Part shown: in pieces, positions 17,908-27,798 of the stretch
How positions within the stretch are numbered: the stretch's first letter is position 1
Layout of the letters: every line of letters starts with the position of its first letter
Assembly: GCF_031628175.1 (NCBI RefSeq)
Contig: NZ_JAVLVT010000003.1
Coordinates: forward strand, 434,001-498,000
Length of the DNA: 64,000 bases
Direction of reading: 5' to 3'
Source of the DNA: Lipingzhangella_A rawalii
GTDB lineage: Bacteria; Actinomycetota; Actinomycetes; Streptosporangiales; Streptosporangiaceae
Translations under genes and position numbers: made by a program
Notes under the pieces: model-generated
Seen by the model: only the letters and a program-made list of their open reading frames with translations
Told to the model about the DNA's origin: nothing
Databases searched by the model: none

Positions 17908-19239
17908 ATGTCCGACCCCGAGTCACACCCGTCACGGGAACCTGCCTCCTTGGGGGACTACACCATCGAGCGGCGCCTGGGCAAGGGTGGCCAGGGGGTG
18001 GTCTACCTCGGTCGGGATCCCGCCGGTGACGAGTACGCGATCAAGGTCCTCAACGAGGAGTGGGCGAAGGATCCGGGTCTGCGTTCCCGCTTCGAGAAGG
18101 AGGTGCGGGCCGCCCAGAAGGTCGCCTCCTTCTGTACCGCCGCGATCCAGGAAGCCCAGCTCGACACCGAGCCTCCGTACGTCGTGAGTGAGTACGTGGA
18201 CGGCCCGGAATTGCAGGAGGCCGTGGCGGAGCAGGGGCCACGGCGGGGCGCCTCACTTCAGCGGCTGGCCGTGTCCACGGCCACGGCCCTGGTCGCGATT
18301 CACCAGGCCGGCATCGTGCATCGGGATTTCAAACCCGGGAACGTGCTGTTGGGATCGGACGGGCCCCGGGTGATCGACTTCGGAATCGCCCGGGTGGTGG
18401 ACGGAAGTGCCACCATGACGAACTCGATCATGGGAACGCCGTCCTACATGGCTCCGGAGCAGATCGAGGGACAAACCGTCACCGACAAGGTGGACATCTT
18501 CGCCTGGGGCTGTGTGATGGCGTTCGCCGCCACGGGCAACACTCCCTTCGGCTCCGACAGCGTCCCCGCGGTGGTGCATCGGGTGGTCAGCGGGGCTCCG
18601 CATCTGGACGGGGTGCCCGAGGCGATTCGGCCGATCGTGGAGGAGTGCCTCGCCAAGGATCCGAACCAGCGGCCCTCGGCACGGGAGCTGCTGATGCGTC
18701 TGCTCGGCCACGATGACACCACCGTGGACCCCTCCACCGATGACGCCCTGGTCGAGGGGCAACGCCTCGCGGGAAGCCAGTCCCCGAGCGGCCCGCAGCC
18801 GGGTTATGCCCCGGGTGGTCCCGGTGCACCGCCGCAGGCTCCGGGGCAGTACGGCCCGGTAGGGGATCCGCGGGGCGGCCCAACCCAGCCACCCCGGGGT
18901 GCGGTTCCGCACACCGGGGCGTACGGCACCGGTGGGCACCCGGGGCTGGGCGGTGGAAATCCCCCCTACGCCGGAGCGCCGCAGGGAGCGCCGCCCCCAC
19001 CCGGCCCCGGCTGGAGTGGGGGCAACCCGGCAATGACCGGACCGTCGACCGGCCCCACCGCGGGATACGGCCGGCCGGGCCAGCCCCCGGGCGCACCGAC
19101 ACCTCCGCCCCCGCAGCCGCGGCAGCCACGGCAGGCTGAGGACCCGATCCTCGCCCAGGGATGGATCGTGCCCGCGATCCTCGTCGTGATCTGCGTGCTG
19201 GCGCTGCTGGTCGTGGTGTTGCTGGTCGCCCTGAACTAG
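17908..19239 (+). CDS. Serine/threonine protein kinase with C-terminal membrane anchor
   Basis: The kinase domain occupies about residues 17-280 of 443. The Gly loop is GKGGQGVVY, the ATP lysine is K46 (AIKVLN), the catalytic loop HRDFKPGN contains D140, the metal-binding DFG is D157 (IDFGIARV), and the activation segment runs TMTNSIMGTPSYMAPEQ. A Pro/Gly-rich linker of about 130 residues then leads to a single terminal helix (IVPAILVVICVLALLVVVLLVA) with nothing outside. It is therefore a tail-anchored cytoplasmic kinase without an extracellular sensor, unlike PknB with its PASTA repeats. GGAGGAAAGTG precedes the ATG. Targets are not evident; neighbours are manB-Trm112 upstream and the MerR/sahH pair downstream. 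Confidence 0.95.
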   Translation: MSDPESHPSREPASLGDYTIERRLGKGGQGVVYLGRDPAGDEYAIKVLNEEWAKDPGLRSRFEKEVRAAQKVASFCTAAIQEAQLDTEPPYVVSEYVDGPELQEAVAEQGPRRGASLQRLAVSTATALVAIHQAGIVHRDFKPGNVLLGSDGPRVIDFGIARVVDGSATMTNSIMGTPSYMAPEQIEGQTVTDKVDIFAWGCVMAFAATGNTPFGSDSVPAVVHRVVSGAPHLDGVPEAIRPIVEECLAKDPNQRPSARELLMRLLGHDDTTVDPSTDDALVEGQRLAGSQSPSGPQPGYAPGGPGAPPQAPGQYGPVGDPRGGPTQPPRGAVPHTGAYGTGGHPGLGGGNPPYAGAPQGAPPPPGPGWSGGNPAMTGPSTGPTAGYGRPGQPPGAPTPPPPQPRQPRQAEDPILAQGWIVPAILVVICVLALLVVVLLVALN

Positions 19240-19325
19240 ATCAGTGCTGGGGGAGTGTGTCCGGTAGGTGCGGCTGTCCCTACCCAGGGAGCACCAACAG
19301 GCAGGGCACGCCCCCGGCCCCACCC

Positions 19326-19348
19326 CGCTGGCTGTGGCACGGCCAGCG
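19326..19348. terminator. Hairpin between convergent kinase and MerR genes
   Basis: The arms CGCTGGC and GCCAGCG (7 bp) flank a 9-nt loop in the 134-bp convergent gap. A second, weaker pair GGTAGG/CCTACC lies at 19263-19284. Neither has a T-tract. Confidence 0.4.
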
Positions 19349-19373
19349 AAGTGCGAGCCGGGCGCGACTGGGC

Positions 19374-19739
19374 TCAGCGGCGGCGTAGCAGGCGCAGCGC
19401 CTTCTCCTTCTCGAAGTCCATGGCGCGGGCCGGTGGTGGGGCCAGGCGCCCGAGGCGTTCCCCGTAGGCCCGTACGCGGTGCAGTGTTCCCGGCTCGGCG
19501 AGCACCCGCAGCGCGAAGTCCAGTGCGGCCGGGGGAATGTCGTACTGTCGCTCGAGCTCCAGGCCCGCGGCCACGGTGCGGAGATCCTCGGGACCGAACC
19601 GGCGATGTCGGTGTCCGCGTCCGGTTGGCTGTTCCTTGGTCGAGGGCAGGAGTCCCAGTGACTCACGGTAGCGAAGCATGCGTGCCGTGGTGTCGAGGCG
19701 CTCTGCGGCGGCTGAGATCGAGATCGTTTCCGAAGCCAT
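19374..19739 (-). CDS. MerR-family transcriptional regulator
   Basis: This 121-residue regulator has a winged helix-turn-helix at residues 6-75 (ISAAAERLDTTARMLRYRESLGLLP followed by HRHRRFGPEDLRTVAAGLELE). The C-terminal part is short and lacks cysteines, so it is not a metal- or redox-sensing MerR. It is divergent from sahH, and a perfect 8-8-8 dyad sits at its own start, which suggests autoregulation and perhaps control of sahH. The ATG at 19739 has no ribosome site but has TAGATT exactly 7 nt upstream, so it looks leaderless. The effector is unknown. Confidence 0.9.
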   Translation of the reverse strand: MASETISISAAAERLDTTARMLRYRESLGLLPSTKEQPTGRGHRHRRFGPEDLRTVAAGLELERQYDIPPAALDFALRVLAEPGTLHRVRAYGERLGRLAPPPARAMDFEKEKALRLLRRR

Positions 19740-19746
19740 GGGTACA

Positions 19747-19775
19747 AATCTAACAATGTGACGTTAGATTGTCGG
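19747..19775 (-). promoter_or_regulatory. MerR promoter with overlapping 24-bp dyad operator
   Basis: AATCTAAC (19747-19754) and GTTAGATT (19763-19770) are perfect inverted repeats with an 8-nt spacer. On the minus strand TAGATT (19747-19752) can serve as -10 and CCGACA (19770-19775) as -35, with the 17-nt spacer covered by the dyad. This is the classic location of a MerR-type binding site and would support autoregulation. Confidence 0.55.
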
Positions 19776-19914
19776 GTCTGATGATGCGTCCGTCGAACTG
19801 TCGGCCTAGACTCGAGAACGAATCCAAGCCTTAGCGAAGATCGACGCCGTCTCGTGGTGGAGCCGATGGGTTCCGCTGCGGGAGCGCGCGTGCGATCCGG
19901 AGGAGTAGACACGC

Positions 19915-21351
<1,437 letters not shown>

Positions 21352-21366
21352 TGTGGTCACTGGTGG

Positions 21367-21396
21367 TTCGACCTGTGGCACAGGTCCTGGTATAGG
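21367..21396 (+). promoter_or_regulatory. Promoter with 17-bp palindrome between sahH and its paralogue
   Basis: GACCTGTG (21370-21377), G, and CACAGGTC (21379-21386) form a perfect palindrome. TTCGAC (21367-21372) and TATAGG (21391-21396) could be -35 and -10 around it with an 18-nt spacer, and the ATG follows 6 nt later. This is an operator-like layout, though a weak sahH terminator is an alternative. Confidence 0.45.
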
Positions 21397-21402
21397 GGCC
21401 TG

Positions 21403-22665
21403 ATGACCCTGCCACCGCACGACGTCGCGGACCTCGGCCTGGCGCAGGCCGGGGTCCGCCGTATCGACTGGGCCGAACGTGCCATGCCCGTCCTGCGCCG
21501 GATCCACGACGATTTCGGCCGCAACCGGCCACTCGAGGGACTGCGCATCGCGGCGTGCATGCACGTCACGGCCGAGACCGCCAACCTCGCCCGCGCGCTG
21601 CGTGCCGGCGGCGCCGAGGTGGCCCTGGCCGCGTCCAATCCCCTGTCCACCCAGGACGACACCGCCGCCGCCCTGGTCGTCGAGGACGGCGTGGCCGTGT
21701 TTGCCCGTTCCGGCATCGACGCGGGCACCTACGAGGCGAACCTCCGAACCGTGCTCGCAACCGCTCCCCATCTGCTGATCGACGACGGCTGCGATCTGGT
21801 CAACATCGTCCACCTGGAGTCTCCGGACCTGGTCGACAACCTGCTCGGTGGCTGTGAGCAGACCACCACCGGGGTGATCCGGCTCCGTCAGATGGAACTC
21901 GAGGAGGCGCTGCGGATTCCGATGGTGGCGGTGAACGACACCGCCACCAAGCGCATGTTCGACAACCGGTTCGGAACCGGGCAGTCCACACTCGACGGCA
22001 TCATGCGTGCCACCAACGCCCTGTTGAGCGGACGCACCGTGGTGGTGGCCGGATTCGGTTACTGCGGCCGTGGCCTGGCCGAGCGTGCCCGCGGAATGGG
22101 GGCCCGCGTGCTGGTCACCGAAGTGAACCCCCTCAAGGCGCTCGACGCGGTCATGCAGGGCTACACCGTGCTTCCGATGGCCGAGGCCGCACCGGTCGGC
22201 GACGTGTTCGTCACCGTGACCGGGAACCGCGACGTGATCCGTGGCGAACATCTCGCCCGACTCAAGGACGGAGCGATTCTCGCGAACTCCGGGCACTTCG
22301 ACGTGGAGATCGATCTCGCTGCCCTGGAGGGACTGGCCGTGGACGTGCACCGGGAGGTCCGCCCCCAGGCCGACGAGTACGTCCTGGCCGACGGCAGGCG
22401 GATCGTCCTGCTCGCCGAGGGGCGACTCGTGAATCTGGGCGCGGCCGAGGGGCATCCCGCCGCGGTCATGGACCAGTCCTTCGCGGTCCAGGCCCTGACC
22501 GCACGGTGGCTCGCCGAGCACCACACCGAGGTTCCGCCGGGCCTCGTGCAGGTTCCGGAGGAGATCGACGCGGAGGTGGCTCGGCTGGAACTCGCCGCCC
22601 TGGGGGTGGAGATCGACAGCCTAACCCCGGAACAGGAGGAGTACCTGCACTCCTGGCGGGTGTGA
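21403..22665 (+). CDS. Second S-adenosylhomocysteine hydrolase-like protein, archaeal/Thermotoga type
   Basis: This 420-residue protein is clearly an SAHH relative but not a recent copy of sahH. It has ASNPLSTQDDTAAAL where sahH has CNIFSTQDHAAAAVV, lacks the 40-residue insertion, and ends SLTPEQEEYLHSWRV without the C-terminal HYRY cap. These are marks of the short archaeal/Thermotoga class. The substrate and NAD blocks are kept: HVTAETANL, IDDGCDLVN, CEQTTTGVIRLRQM, VNDTATKRMFDNRFGTGQS and GFGYCGRGLAERARGMGARV. The GCRxS cysteine of classical enzymes is a Thr here. Some short-class enzymes prefer S-inosylhomocysteine, so the substrate may differ. It has its own possible promoter with a palindrome and no clear ribosome site. 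Confidence 0.9.
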   Translation: MTLPPHDVADLGLAQAGVRRIDWAERAMPVLRRIHDDFGRNRPLEGLRIAACMHVTAETANLARALRAGGAEVALAASNPLSTQDDTAAALVVEDGVAVFARSGIDAGTYEANLRTVLATAPHLLIDDGCDLVNIVHLESPDLVDNLLGGCEQTTTGVIRLRQMELEEALRIPMVAVNDTATKRMFDNRFGTGQSTLDGIMRATNALLSGRTVVVAGFGYCGRGLAERARGMGARVLVTEVNPLKALDAVMQGYTVLPMAEAAPVGDVFVTVTGNRDVIRGEHLARLKDGAILANSGHFDVEIDLAALEGLAVDVHREVRPQADEYVLADGRRIVLLAEGRLVNLGAAEGHPAAVMDQSFAVQALTARWLAEHHTEVPPGLVQVPEEIDAEVARLELAALGVEIDSLTPEQEEYLHSWRV

Positions 22666-22686
22666 GGCCGCGCCCAGCGGCCGGTT

Positions 22687-23166
22687 CTACCAGCCCCCGC
22701 CGTCGAGGGGAATGAGGTCCTCGCCCACCCGCCACCGCTCACCATCCCAGTGAACCTGGATCATGTCGGTGCTCTCTTCCTCGGCGCCGGGTTCGATCCG
22801 GACCACCTCCACTTCGGCTGTCTCTCCGTCCTCGTCCAGTTCCACCGTTTCCCCCAGCTCCAGGGACATGATGGCCTCCTGCTCCTGCTGGGGCATCTCT
22901 TCCGGTAGCAGTTCGGCGAACAGGTACACACAGCTCGCCTCGCCCCCGTGCTCGTCCTCCGGAGCCCAGGCCATGAGCATTTCCAGGGCCTGCCGGGTAT
23001 CGGGCCGCATCAGGTCGCACGCGGTCTCGCCGTCGGCGTTCTGGATGGCGGTGATGAAGGCGTCGACGGCATCGGCGGCGCCGGCCTCGCCCTCGGCGGT
23101 TCCCGGGGTTCCGCAGGCGGCAGCGAGCGCCACGGATGACACCAGCACACAGGTCCGGATTCGCAT
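22687..23166 (-). CDS. Small secreted lipoprotein, NTF2-like
   Basis: This 159-residue protein has a lipoprotein signal: MRIRTCVLVSSVALAAAC with LAAAC as lipobox and Cys18 as the lipidated residue. The rest is acidic. The pattern AVDAFITAIQNADGETACDLM followed by VEVVRIEPG and MIQVHWDGERWRVGEDL resembles the NTF2/DUF4878-like fold used in many actinobacterial lipoproteins of unknown role. Two cysteines in the mature part (ETACDLM and EASCVYLF) may form a disulfide. GAGGTCACT precedes the ATG. It is convergent with the second SAHH gene and divergent from ppc. Confidence 0.85.
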   Translation of the reverse strand: MRIRTCVLVSSVALAAACGTPGTAEGEAGAADAVDAFITAIQNADGETACDLMRPDTRQALEMLMAWAPEDEHGGEASCVYLFAELLPEEMPQQEQEAIMSLELGETVELDEDGETAEVEVVRIEPGAEEESTDMIQVHWDGERWRVGEDLIPLDGGGW

Positions 23167-23327
23167 AGTGACCTCATCAGGGGGAGTAACAGTTTGCTCA
23201 GACGCGCCGATCCTAGCGACAGCCGCGGTGCCCGTCGGCGCCCGGGCTCGCCGCGTTCGGTAGCCGCGGCACCGGATCCGTGGGCGACGCGCCCACCCCG
23301 GCGCGCACTGGTTCAGACCAATTTCGG

Positions 23328-23333
23328 TAGCCT
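23328..23333 (+). promoter_or_regulatory. -10-like element for leaderless ppc
   Basis: TAGCCT is exactly 7 nt before the ATG at 23341, and no Shine-Dalgarno sequence is present. No good -35 is visible. Confidence 0.4.
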
Positions 23334-23340
23334 CGCTGTC

Positions 23341-25977
23341 ATGACTACCGCGCAACGGGACAGCGCACGCGAGGAGATGCCCGAGGAGCTTCGGGCCGAC
23401 GTACGGTTGCTTGGCGAAATGCTCGGCAGCGTGCTGAGCGAGGCCAGTGGCAGTGACCTGCTGGAGGACGTGGAGCGGCTCCGGCGGGCCGTGATCGACG
23501 CCCGGGTGGGTTCGGTGACGGCCGCCGAGATCACGGAGCTCGTGGAGTCCTGGTCGCTGCGTCGGGCGAAGGAGGTCGCCCGTGCCTTCACCGTGTACTT
23601 CCACCTCACCAACCTGGCCGAGGAGCACCATCGAATCCGCGTGCTCGCCGAGGCCGACGATGCGGACAATCCCCCCCGGGAGTCGCTGCCCGCCGCGGTG
23701 CGGGAGGTTCGCGCCGAACTCGGTGCGGACCGGCTGGGGGAGTTGGTCGCCGGAATGGAGTTCCATCCGGTACTGACCGCGCATCCCACCGAGGCGCGGC
23801 GCCGCGCCGTGTCCACCGCGATCCAGCGGGTCAGCGCGTGTCTGCGGGAGTTTCGGGACGCAGCGGCGGGGTCCACCGCCCGTGCCGAGGCCCGGCGCCA
23901 ACTGGTGGAACAGATTGACCTGCTGTGGCGGACGTCCCAGCTGCGCTACACCAAGCTTGACCCGCTCGACGAGGTTCGAACCGCCATGGCGGCCTTCGAC
24001 AACACCATTTTCCGGGTGGTGCCCGAGATCTACCGGGCGCTGGACACCGCCCTCGACCCGCAGGAAGCCGGGCGGCGAGCCCCGCGCGCACTGCCGTTCG
24101 TCCGGTACGGCAGCTGGATCGGTGGGGACCGGGACGGTAACCCCTACGTCACCCACGAGGTGACGCGGGAGGCCATCGAGGTCCAGTCCGAACATGTCCT
24201 GCGTGCCCTGGAACAGGCTGCGGGGCGCATCGGTCGCACCCTGACCATGTACGGCAACCTGACCCCGGCCAGTGCGGATCTACAGGACACACTGGCCACG
24301 GCCCGGGCCGGCTATCCGCGCCTGATGGCCGAAATCGGCAAGCGCTCACCGAACGAGCCACACCGCGAGCTCATGCTCCTGGCGACCGAGCGGATCCGGG
24401 CCACACGCGAACGCGACGCCGACCTCGCCTACGGCGGACCCCAGGAACTTCTGGCGGACCTACGCGCGGTGCAGGAATCCCTCGCCGGCGCCGGGGCGCA
24501 TCGTCAGGCCTACGGCGAGGTGCAGCACCTGATCTGGCAGGTGGAGACCTTCGGTTTCCACCTGGCCGAACTCGAGATCCGCCAGCACAGTGCCGTCCAC
24601 GCCCGAGCCCTGGCCGAGGTGCGGGCCGGCGGGGATCTGTCGGCAGAGACTGAGGAGGTCCTCGCGACCCTGCGTGTGGTCGCCTGGATCCAGGAACGTT
24701 TCGGGGTGGAGGCCTGCCGCCGCTACATCGTGAGCTTCACCCGCACCGCGGCGGACCTCGCGGCAGTGTACGAGCTCGCCGCGCACGCCCTGCCCACGGG
24801 CCGGGCCCCGGTCCTGGACGTGGTTCCCCTGTTCGAGACCGGTGCCGACCTCCAGGCCGCCCCCCAGGTCCTGGATGGGATGCTGGAACTGCCGGATGTA
24901 CGTCGCCGGCTGGAACAGACGGAGGGCCGGCTGGAGGTCATGCTGGGCTACAGCGACTCCGCGAAGGATGTCGGCCCGGTCAGTGCGACCCTACGGCTGT
25001 ACGACGCCCAGGCGCAGCTTGCGGAGTGGGCGGCCCGGAACAACGTCACCCTCACCCTCTTCCACGGGCGTGGTGGGGCGTTGGGGCGCGGTGGCGGGCC
25101 CGCCAACCGTGCGGTACTCGCCCAGGCGCCCGGTTCGGTGGACGGCCGGTTCAAGGTGACCGAGCAGGGCGAGGTGATTTTCGCGCGCTACGCGCAGCCA
25201 CAGATCGCCCGCCGACACATCGAACAGGTCGGCCACGCGGTACTTCTGGCCTCCACGCCGTCGGTGGAGCAGCGGGCCCGGGACGCGGCGCGTCGATTCC
25301 GGGCGGTGGCCGACCAGGTCTCGCACGCGGCACATCTGGCCTACCGGGAACTCGTGGACACCGAGGGCTTCGCCGAATGGTTCTCCCGGGTCAGCCCGCT
25401 GGAGGAGCTGGGGGAACTACGCCTCGGCTCCCGGCCTGCCCGACGTTCCGCGGCCCAGGGGCTTGACGACCTGCGGGCCATCCCCTGGGTCTTCGCCTGG
25501 ACCCAGACCAGAGTGAACCTTCCCGGGTGGTACGGACTGGGAAGCGGACTGGCCGCCGTCGAGGATCCGGACCAGCTCCGCGCGGCCTACGTCGAGTGGC
25601 CCCTGTTCGCCTCCCTGCTGGACAACGCGGAGATGAGTCTCGCCAAGACCGATCGGGTGATCGCGGAGCGCTACCTGGCCCTGGGGGAACGCCCCGAGCT
25701 CACCCAACTGGTCCTGGCCGAATATGACCGCACGCGCCAGCTGGTGTTGTCCGTGACGGGCCACGACCGTCTGTTGGAGAACCGGCCGGTGCTGTCCCGG
25801 GCTGTGGACCTGCGCAACCCCTATGTGGACGCGCTGTCCCACCTCCAGTTGCGTGCCCTGGGCGCGCTACGTGGGAGCGAGGCAGCGAGCCTGTCGGAGG
25901 AGGACCGCACCCACCTGGAGCGGCTCCTCCTACTGAGCGTCAACGGGGTCGCCGCGGGGCTACAGAACACGGGGTGA
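23341..25977 (+). CDS. ppc: Phosphoenolpyruvate carboxylase
   Basis: This 878-residue enzyme carboxylates PEP with bicarbonate to oxaloacetate, the anaplerotic entry into the TCA cycle. The catalytic blocks are intact: LTAHPTEARRR with His148, GSWIGGDRDGNPYVT, GYSDSAKDVG with Lys542, FHGRGGALGRGGGP with His575 and Arg577, and GEVIFARYAQPQIARRHIE. The length is close to the usual bacterial size (about 880-920), and the C terminus ends AAGLQNTG, the conserved carboxyl tail that forms part of the active site. The frame is open 49 codons further upstream, but the ATG at 23341 fits the family start and has TAGCCT at 7 nt. No plant-type phosphorylation motif is seen. birA follows 50 bp later. Confidence 0.97.
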   Translation: MTTAQRDSAREEMPEELRADVRLLGEMLGSVLSEASGSDLLEDVERLRRAVIDARVGSVTAAEITELVESWSLRRAKEVARAFTVYFHLTNLAEEHHRIRVLAEADDADNPPRESLPAAVREVRAELGADRLGELVAGMEFHPVLTAHPTEARRRAVSTAIQRVSACLREFRDAAAGSTARAEARRQLVEQIDLLWRTSQLRYTKLDPLDEVRTAMAAFDNTIFRVVPEIYRALDTALDPQEAGRRAPRALPFVRYGSWIGGDRDGNPYVTHEVTREAIEVQSEHVLRALEQAAGRIGRTLTMYGNLTPASADLQDTLATARAGYPRLMAEIGKRSPNEPHRELMLLATERIRATRERDADLAYGGPQELLADLRAVQESLAGAGAHRQAYGEVQHLIWQVETFGFHLAELEIRQHSAVHARALAEVRAGGDLSAETEEVLATLRVVAWIQERFGVEACRRYIVSFTRTAADLAAVYELAAHALPTGRAPVLDVVPLFETGADLQAAPQVLDGMLELPDVRRRLEQTEGRLEVMLGYSDSAKDVGPVSATLRLYDAQAQLAEWAARNNVTLTLFHGRGGALGRGGGPANRAVLAQAPGSVDGRFKVTEQGEVIFARYAQPQIARRHIEQVGHAVLLASTPSVEQRARDAARRFRAVADQVSHAAHLAYRELVDTEGFAEWFSRVSPLEELGELRLGSRPARRSAAQGLDDLRAIPWVFAWTQTRVNLPGWYGLGSGLAAVEDPDQLRAAYVEWPLFASLLDNAEMSLAKTDRVIAERYLALGERPELTQLVLAEYDRTRQLVLSVTGHDRLLENRPVLSRAVDLRNPYVDALSHLQLRALGALRGSEAASLSEEDRTHLERLLLLSVNGVAAGLQNTG

Positions 25978-26014
25978 GGGCGGGACCGGCCGCTCGTGCG
26001 CAGCGCGGATGCGG

Positions 26015-26020
26015 TGTAAT
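26015..26020 (+). promoter_or_regulatory. -10-like element for leaderless birA
   Basis: TGTAAT lies exactly 7 nt before the ATG at 26028. The intervening GGAGCGC could alternatively serve as a close ribosome site. Confidence 0.4.
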
Positions 26021-26027
26021 GGAGCGC

Positions 26028-26888
26028 ATGGACGACGCTCAGGAACCCGATGGTCCGGCCCGGCCCCCGCTGGATCTCGAGCAGCTGCGTACGCGGCTGC
26101 TCCACCCCGGTGGACTGTGGCGGGACCTGAGCCTCACCGCCGAGTCGGCGTCCACCAACACCGAGCTGCTGGAGGCCGCCCGAGCGGGCGCTCCAACCGG
26201 CACCGTGCTGGTGACCGAGCACCAGACCCGGGGACGGGGCCGACGGGATCGGGCGTTCCACACTCCCGCACGGGCGGCGTTGACGCTGTCTCTCCTGTTG
26301 CGTCCGCAGGTACCGCCCGCACGGCTGGGGTGGTTGCCGCTACTCACCGGGGTGGCCGTGGTGCGGGCCGTGCAGGCCCAAACCTCGGTCGCCAGCGAGC
26401 TCAAGTGGCCCAACGACGTGTTGGCGGAGGACGGCGGCGCGTGGCGGAAACTCGCCGGTATTCTCACCGAAGCCGTCACCACGGTGGACGGTACCGGCAT
26501 CGTTGTGGGGACCGGGCTGAACGTCTCCCAGCGCCGTTCCGAACTTCCCGCAGCTGAGGCCACTTCGCTTACCGAGGCCGGAACGCAGCCAGTGGACCGC
26601 CAGGAGCTGCTGTGCGCCATCCTCGACGAGTTCGCCGGACAGTACCGGAACTGGAACGAGCTTCGGGGCGATGCCGTGGCCTGTGGGCTCGCGGACAGCT
26701 ATCGGCAGCGCTGCCGCACACTCGGCATGGAGGTACGGGCACACCTTCCGGGCGGAGCGACCGTGTCCGGCACCGCAACGGACATCGACCCGGCCGGTTG
26801 CCTGGTCATCCGTACTCCGCAAGGTAACAGCACGCCGCTCAGCGCCGGCGATGTGGTGCACGTGCGGCCAACCACCATGGGCCACTGA
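26028..26888 (+). CDS. birA: Biotin-[acetyl-CoA-carboxylase] ligase
   Basis: This 286-residue biotin protein ligase charges biotin to biotinoyl-AMP and attaches it to carboxylase carrier domains. The biotin/ATP loop is TRGRGRRDRAFHTP, the core has LKWPNDVLAEDGGAWRKLAGIL, and VVGTGLNVS closes the catalytic domain. A short C-terminal SH3-like domain ends GDVVHVRP. There is no N-terminal helix-turn-helix, so it is a monofunctional (class I) ligase, not a repressor. The ATG at 26028 is preferred over the ATG at 26019 because TGTAAT is 7 nt and GGAG 3 nt upstream. In Mycobacterium birA lies near purK/purE, and here purK follows about 6 kb later. Confidence 0.93.
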   Translation: MDDAQEPDGPARPPLDLEQLRTRLLHPGGLWRDLSLTAESASTNTELLEAARAGAPTGTVLVTEHQTRGRGRRDRAFHTPARAALTLSLLLRPQVPPARLGWLPLLTGVAVVRAVQAQTSVASELKWPNDVLAEDGGAWRKLAGILTEAVTTVDGTGIVVGTGLNVSQRRSELPAAEATSLTEAGTQPVDRQELLCAILDEFAGQYRNWNELRGDAVACGLADSYRQRCRTLGMEVRAHLPGGATVSGTATDIDPAGCLVIRTPQGNSTPLSAGDVVHVRPTTMGH

Positions 26889-27006
26889 GGCTCCGGGGCA
26901 CGGGGCCGGAACCCGGCTGGCCGCATGCCCCGTGCGACCTCGATACGGCGGCACCGGGCGTGGTGTCGCTGGTCCCCAGGGCCGCGCGAACCCCCGCCAC
27001 ACCCGA

Positions 27007-27033
27007 CAGTGCCGGCAGTGCCGACAGTGCCGA
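27007..27033. repeat. Three 9-bp tandem units (cagtgccga)
   Basis: The units cagtgccgg, cagtgccga and cagtgccga lie in the 225-bp gap before the PH-domain gene. No function is apparent. Confidence 0.7.
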
Positions 27034-27113
27034 CAGACGCTCCGTGGGCGCGCCCGGGCCAGCTGTGCAAGTATGGAGACGCGGCACACCGCCGAGGAGG
27101 AAAGGGACCCGTA

Positions 27114-27650
27114 ATGGGGATCGCGGACCGCTACCTGGCCGAGGACGAGGAGCTGGTACAACTCACCCGGCAGCACTGGACCCTGCTGGTGGGCGAGACC
27201 TGCCTGGCGGCGGTGGTGTTGGCCGCTGCTGGTGCCGGACTCTGGTACCTGTGGCCCATGGAGGAGGGCTGGACCGAGATCGCTGGCTATGTGGTGCTGG
27301 GCGCTGCACTGCTCGCCGTATTCGTGGTGTGGGTCGTTCCTGTGCTGGTGTGGCGCAGCACTGTCTACATCCTCACCAGCCGTCGCCTGATCAAGCGCTA
27401 TGGGATCCTCACGCGACATGGCCGCAGTGTCCCGCTGCTGCGCATCAACGACGTGTCGTTCTCCAAAACCCTGTTGGGGCGGGTGCTCGGGTATGGAACC
27501 CTGGAGGTACAGTCGGCCGGGGAACAGGGCCTGATGACCCTGGACAAGGTTCCCGATGTCGAACAGCTCCAGAGTCTGGTCTACAGCCAGATCGACGCCG
27601 AGCAGCGCCGGCAGGCCAGTCCCGGCGAACCACCGGCGCAGGCCCAGTGA
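27114..27650 (+). CDS. PH-domain (bPH2) membrane protein
   Basis: This 178-residue protein has two hydrophobic helices (residues about 25-46 and 58-84) followed by a bacterial PH-like domain: WRSTVYILTSRRLIKRYGILTRHGRSVPLLRINDVSFSKTLLGRVLGYGTLEVQS. The pattern of a membrane hairpin with a YILTSRRLI strand is that of the DUF304/bPH2 family, common in actinobacteria next to biotin or carboxylase genes. GAGGAGGAAAGGG upstream supports the ATG at 27114. The role is unknown; family members are thought to be membrane scaffolds. It follows birA by 225 bp and precedes the adenylate cyclase. Confidence 0.88.
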   Translation: MGIADRYLAEDEELVQLTRQHWTLLVGETCLAAVVLAAAGAGLWYLWPMEEGWTEIAGYVVLGAALLAVFVVWVVPVLVWRSTVYILTSRRLIKRYGILTRHGRSVPLLRINDVSFSKTLLGRVLGYGTLEVQSAGEQGLMTLDKVPDVEQLQSLVYSQIDAEQRRQASPGEPPAQAQ

Positions 27651-27798
27651 TCCAGGTCGTTCGGGGCTGGCTGGTGTGTCCGGCTTGACGCCCGCAGTGG
27701 CGGCGTACTAGACCAACAACCACGTCTGTGCCCGGTTCCCGAACAGGGCCGTATCCCTCCCAGGCTCCCGCCATGATTCGCGAACCACGAGAGAGCGT

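Noticed and set aside
19776..19914. SAH riboswitch in front of sahH
   Set aside because: I looked for the GAGGAGCGCUGC-type core and its pairing partner in this leader and did not find them.
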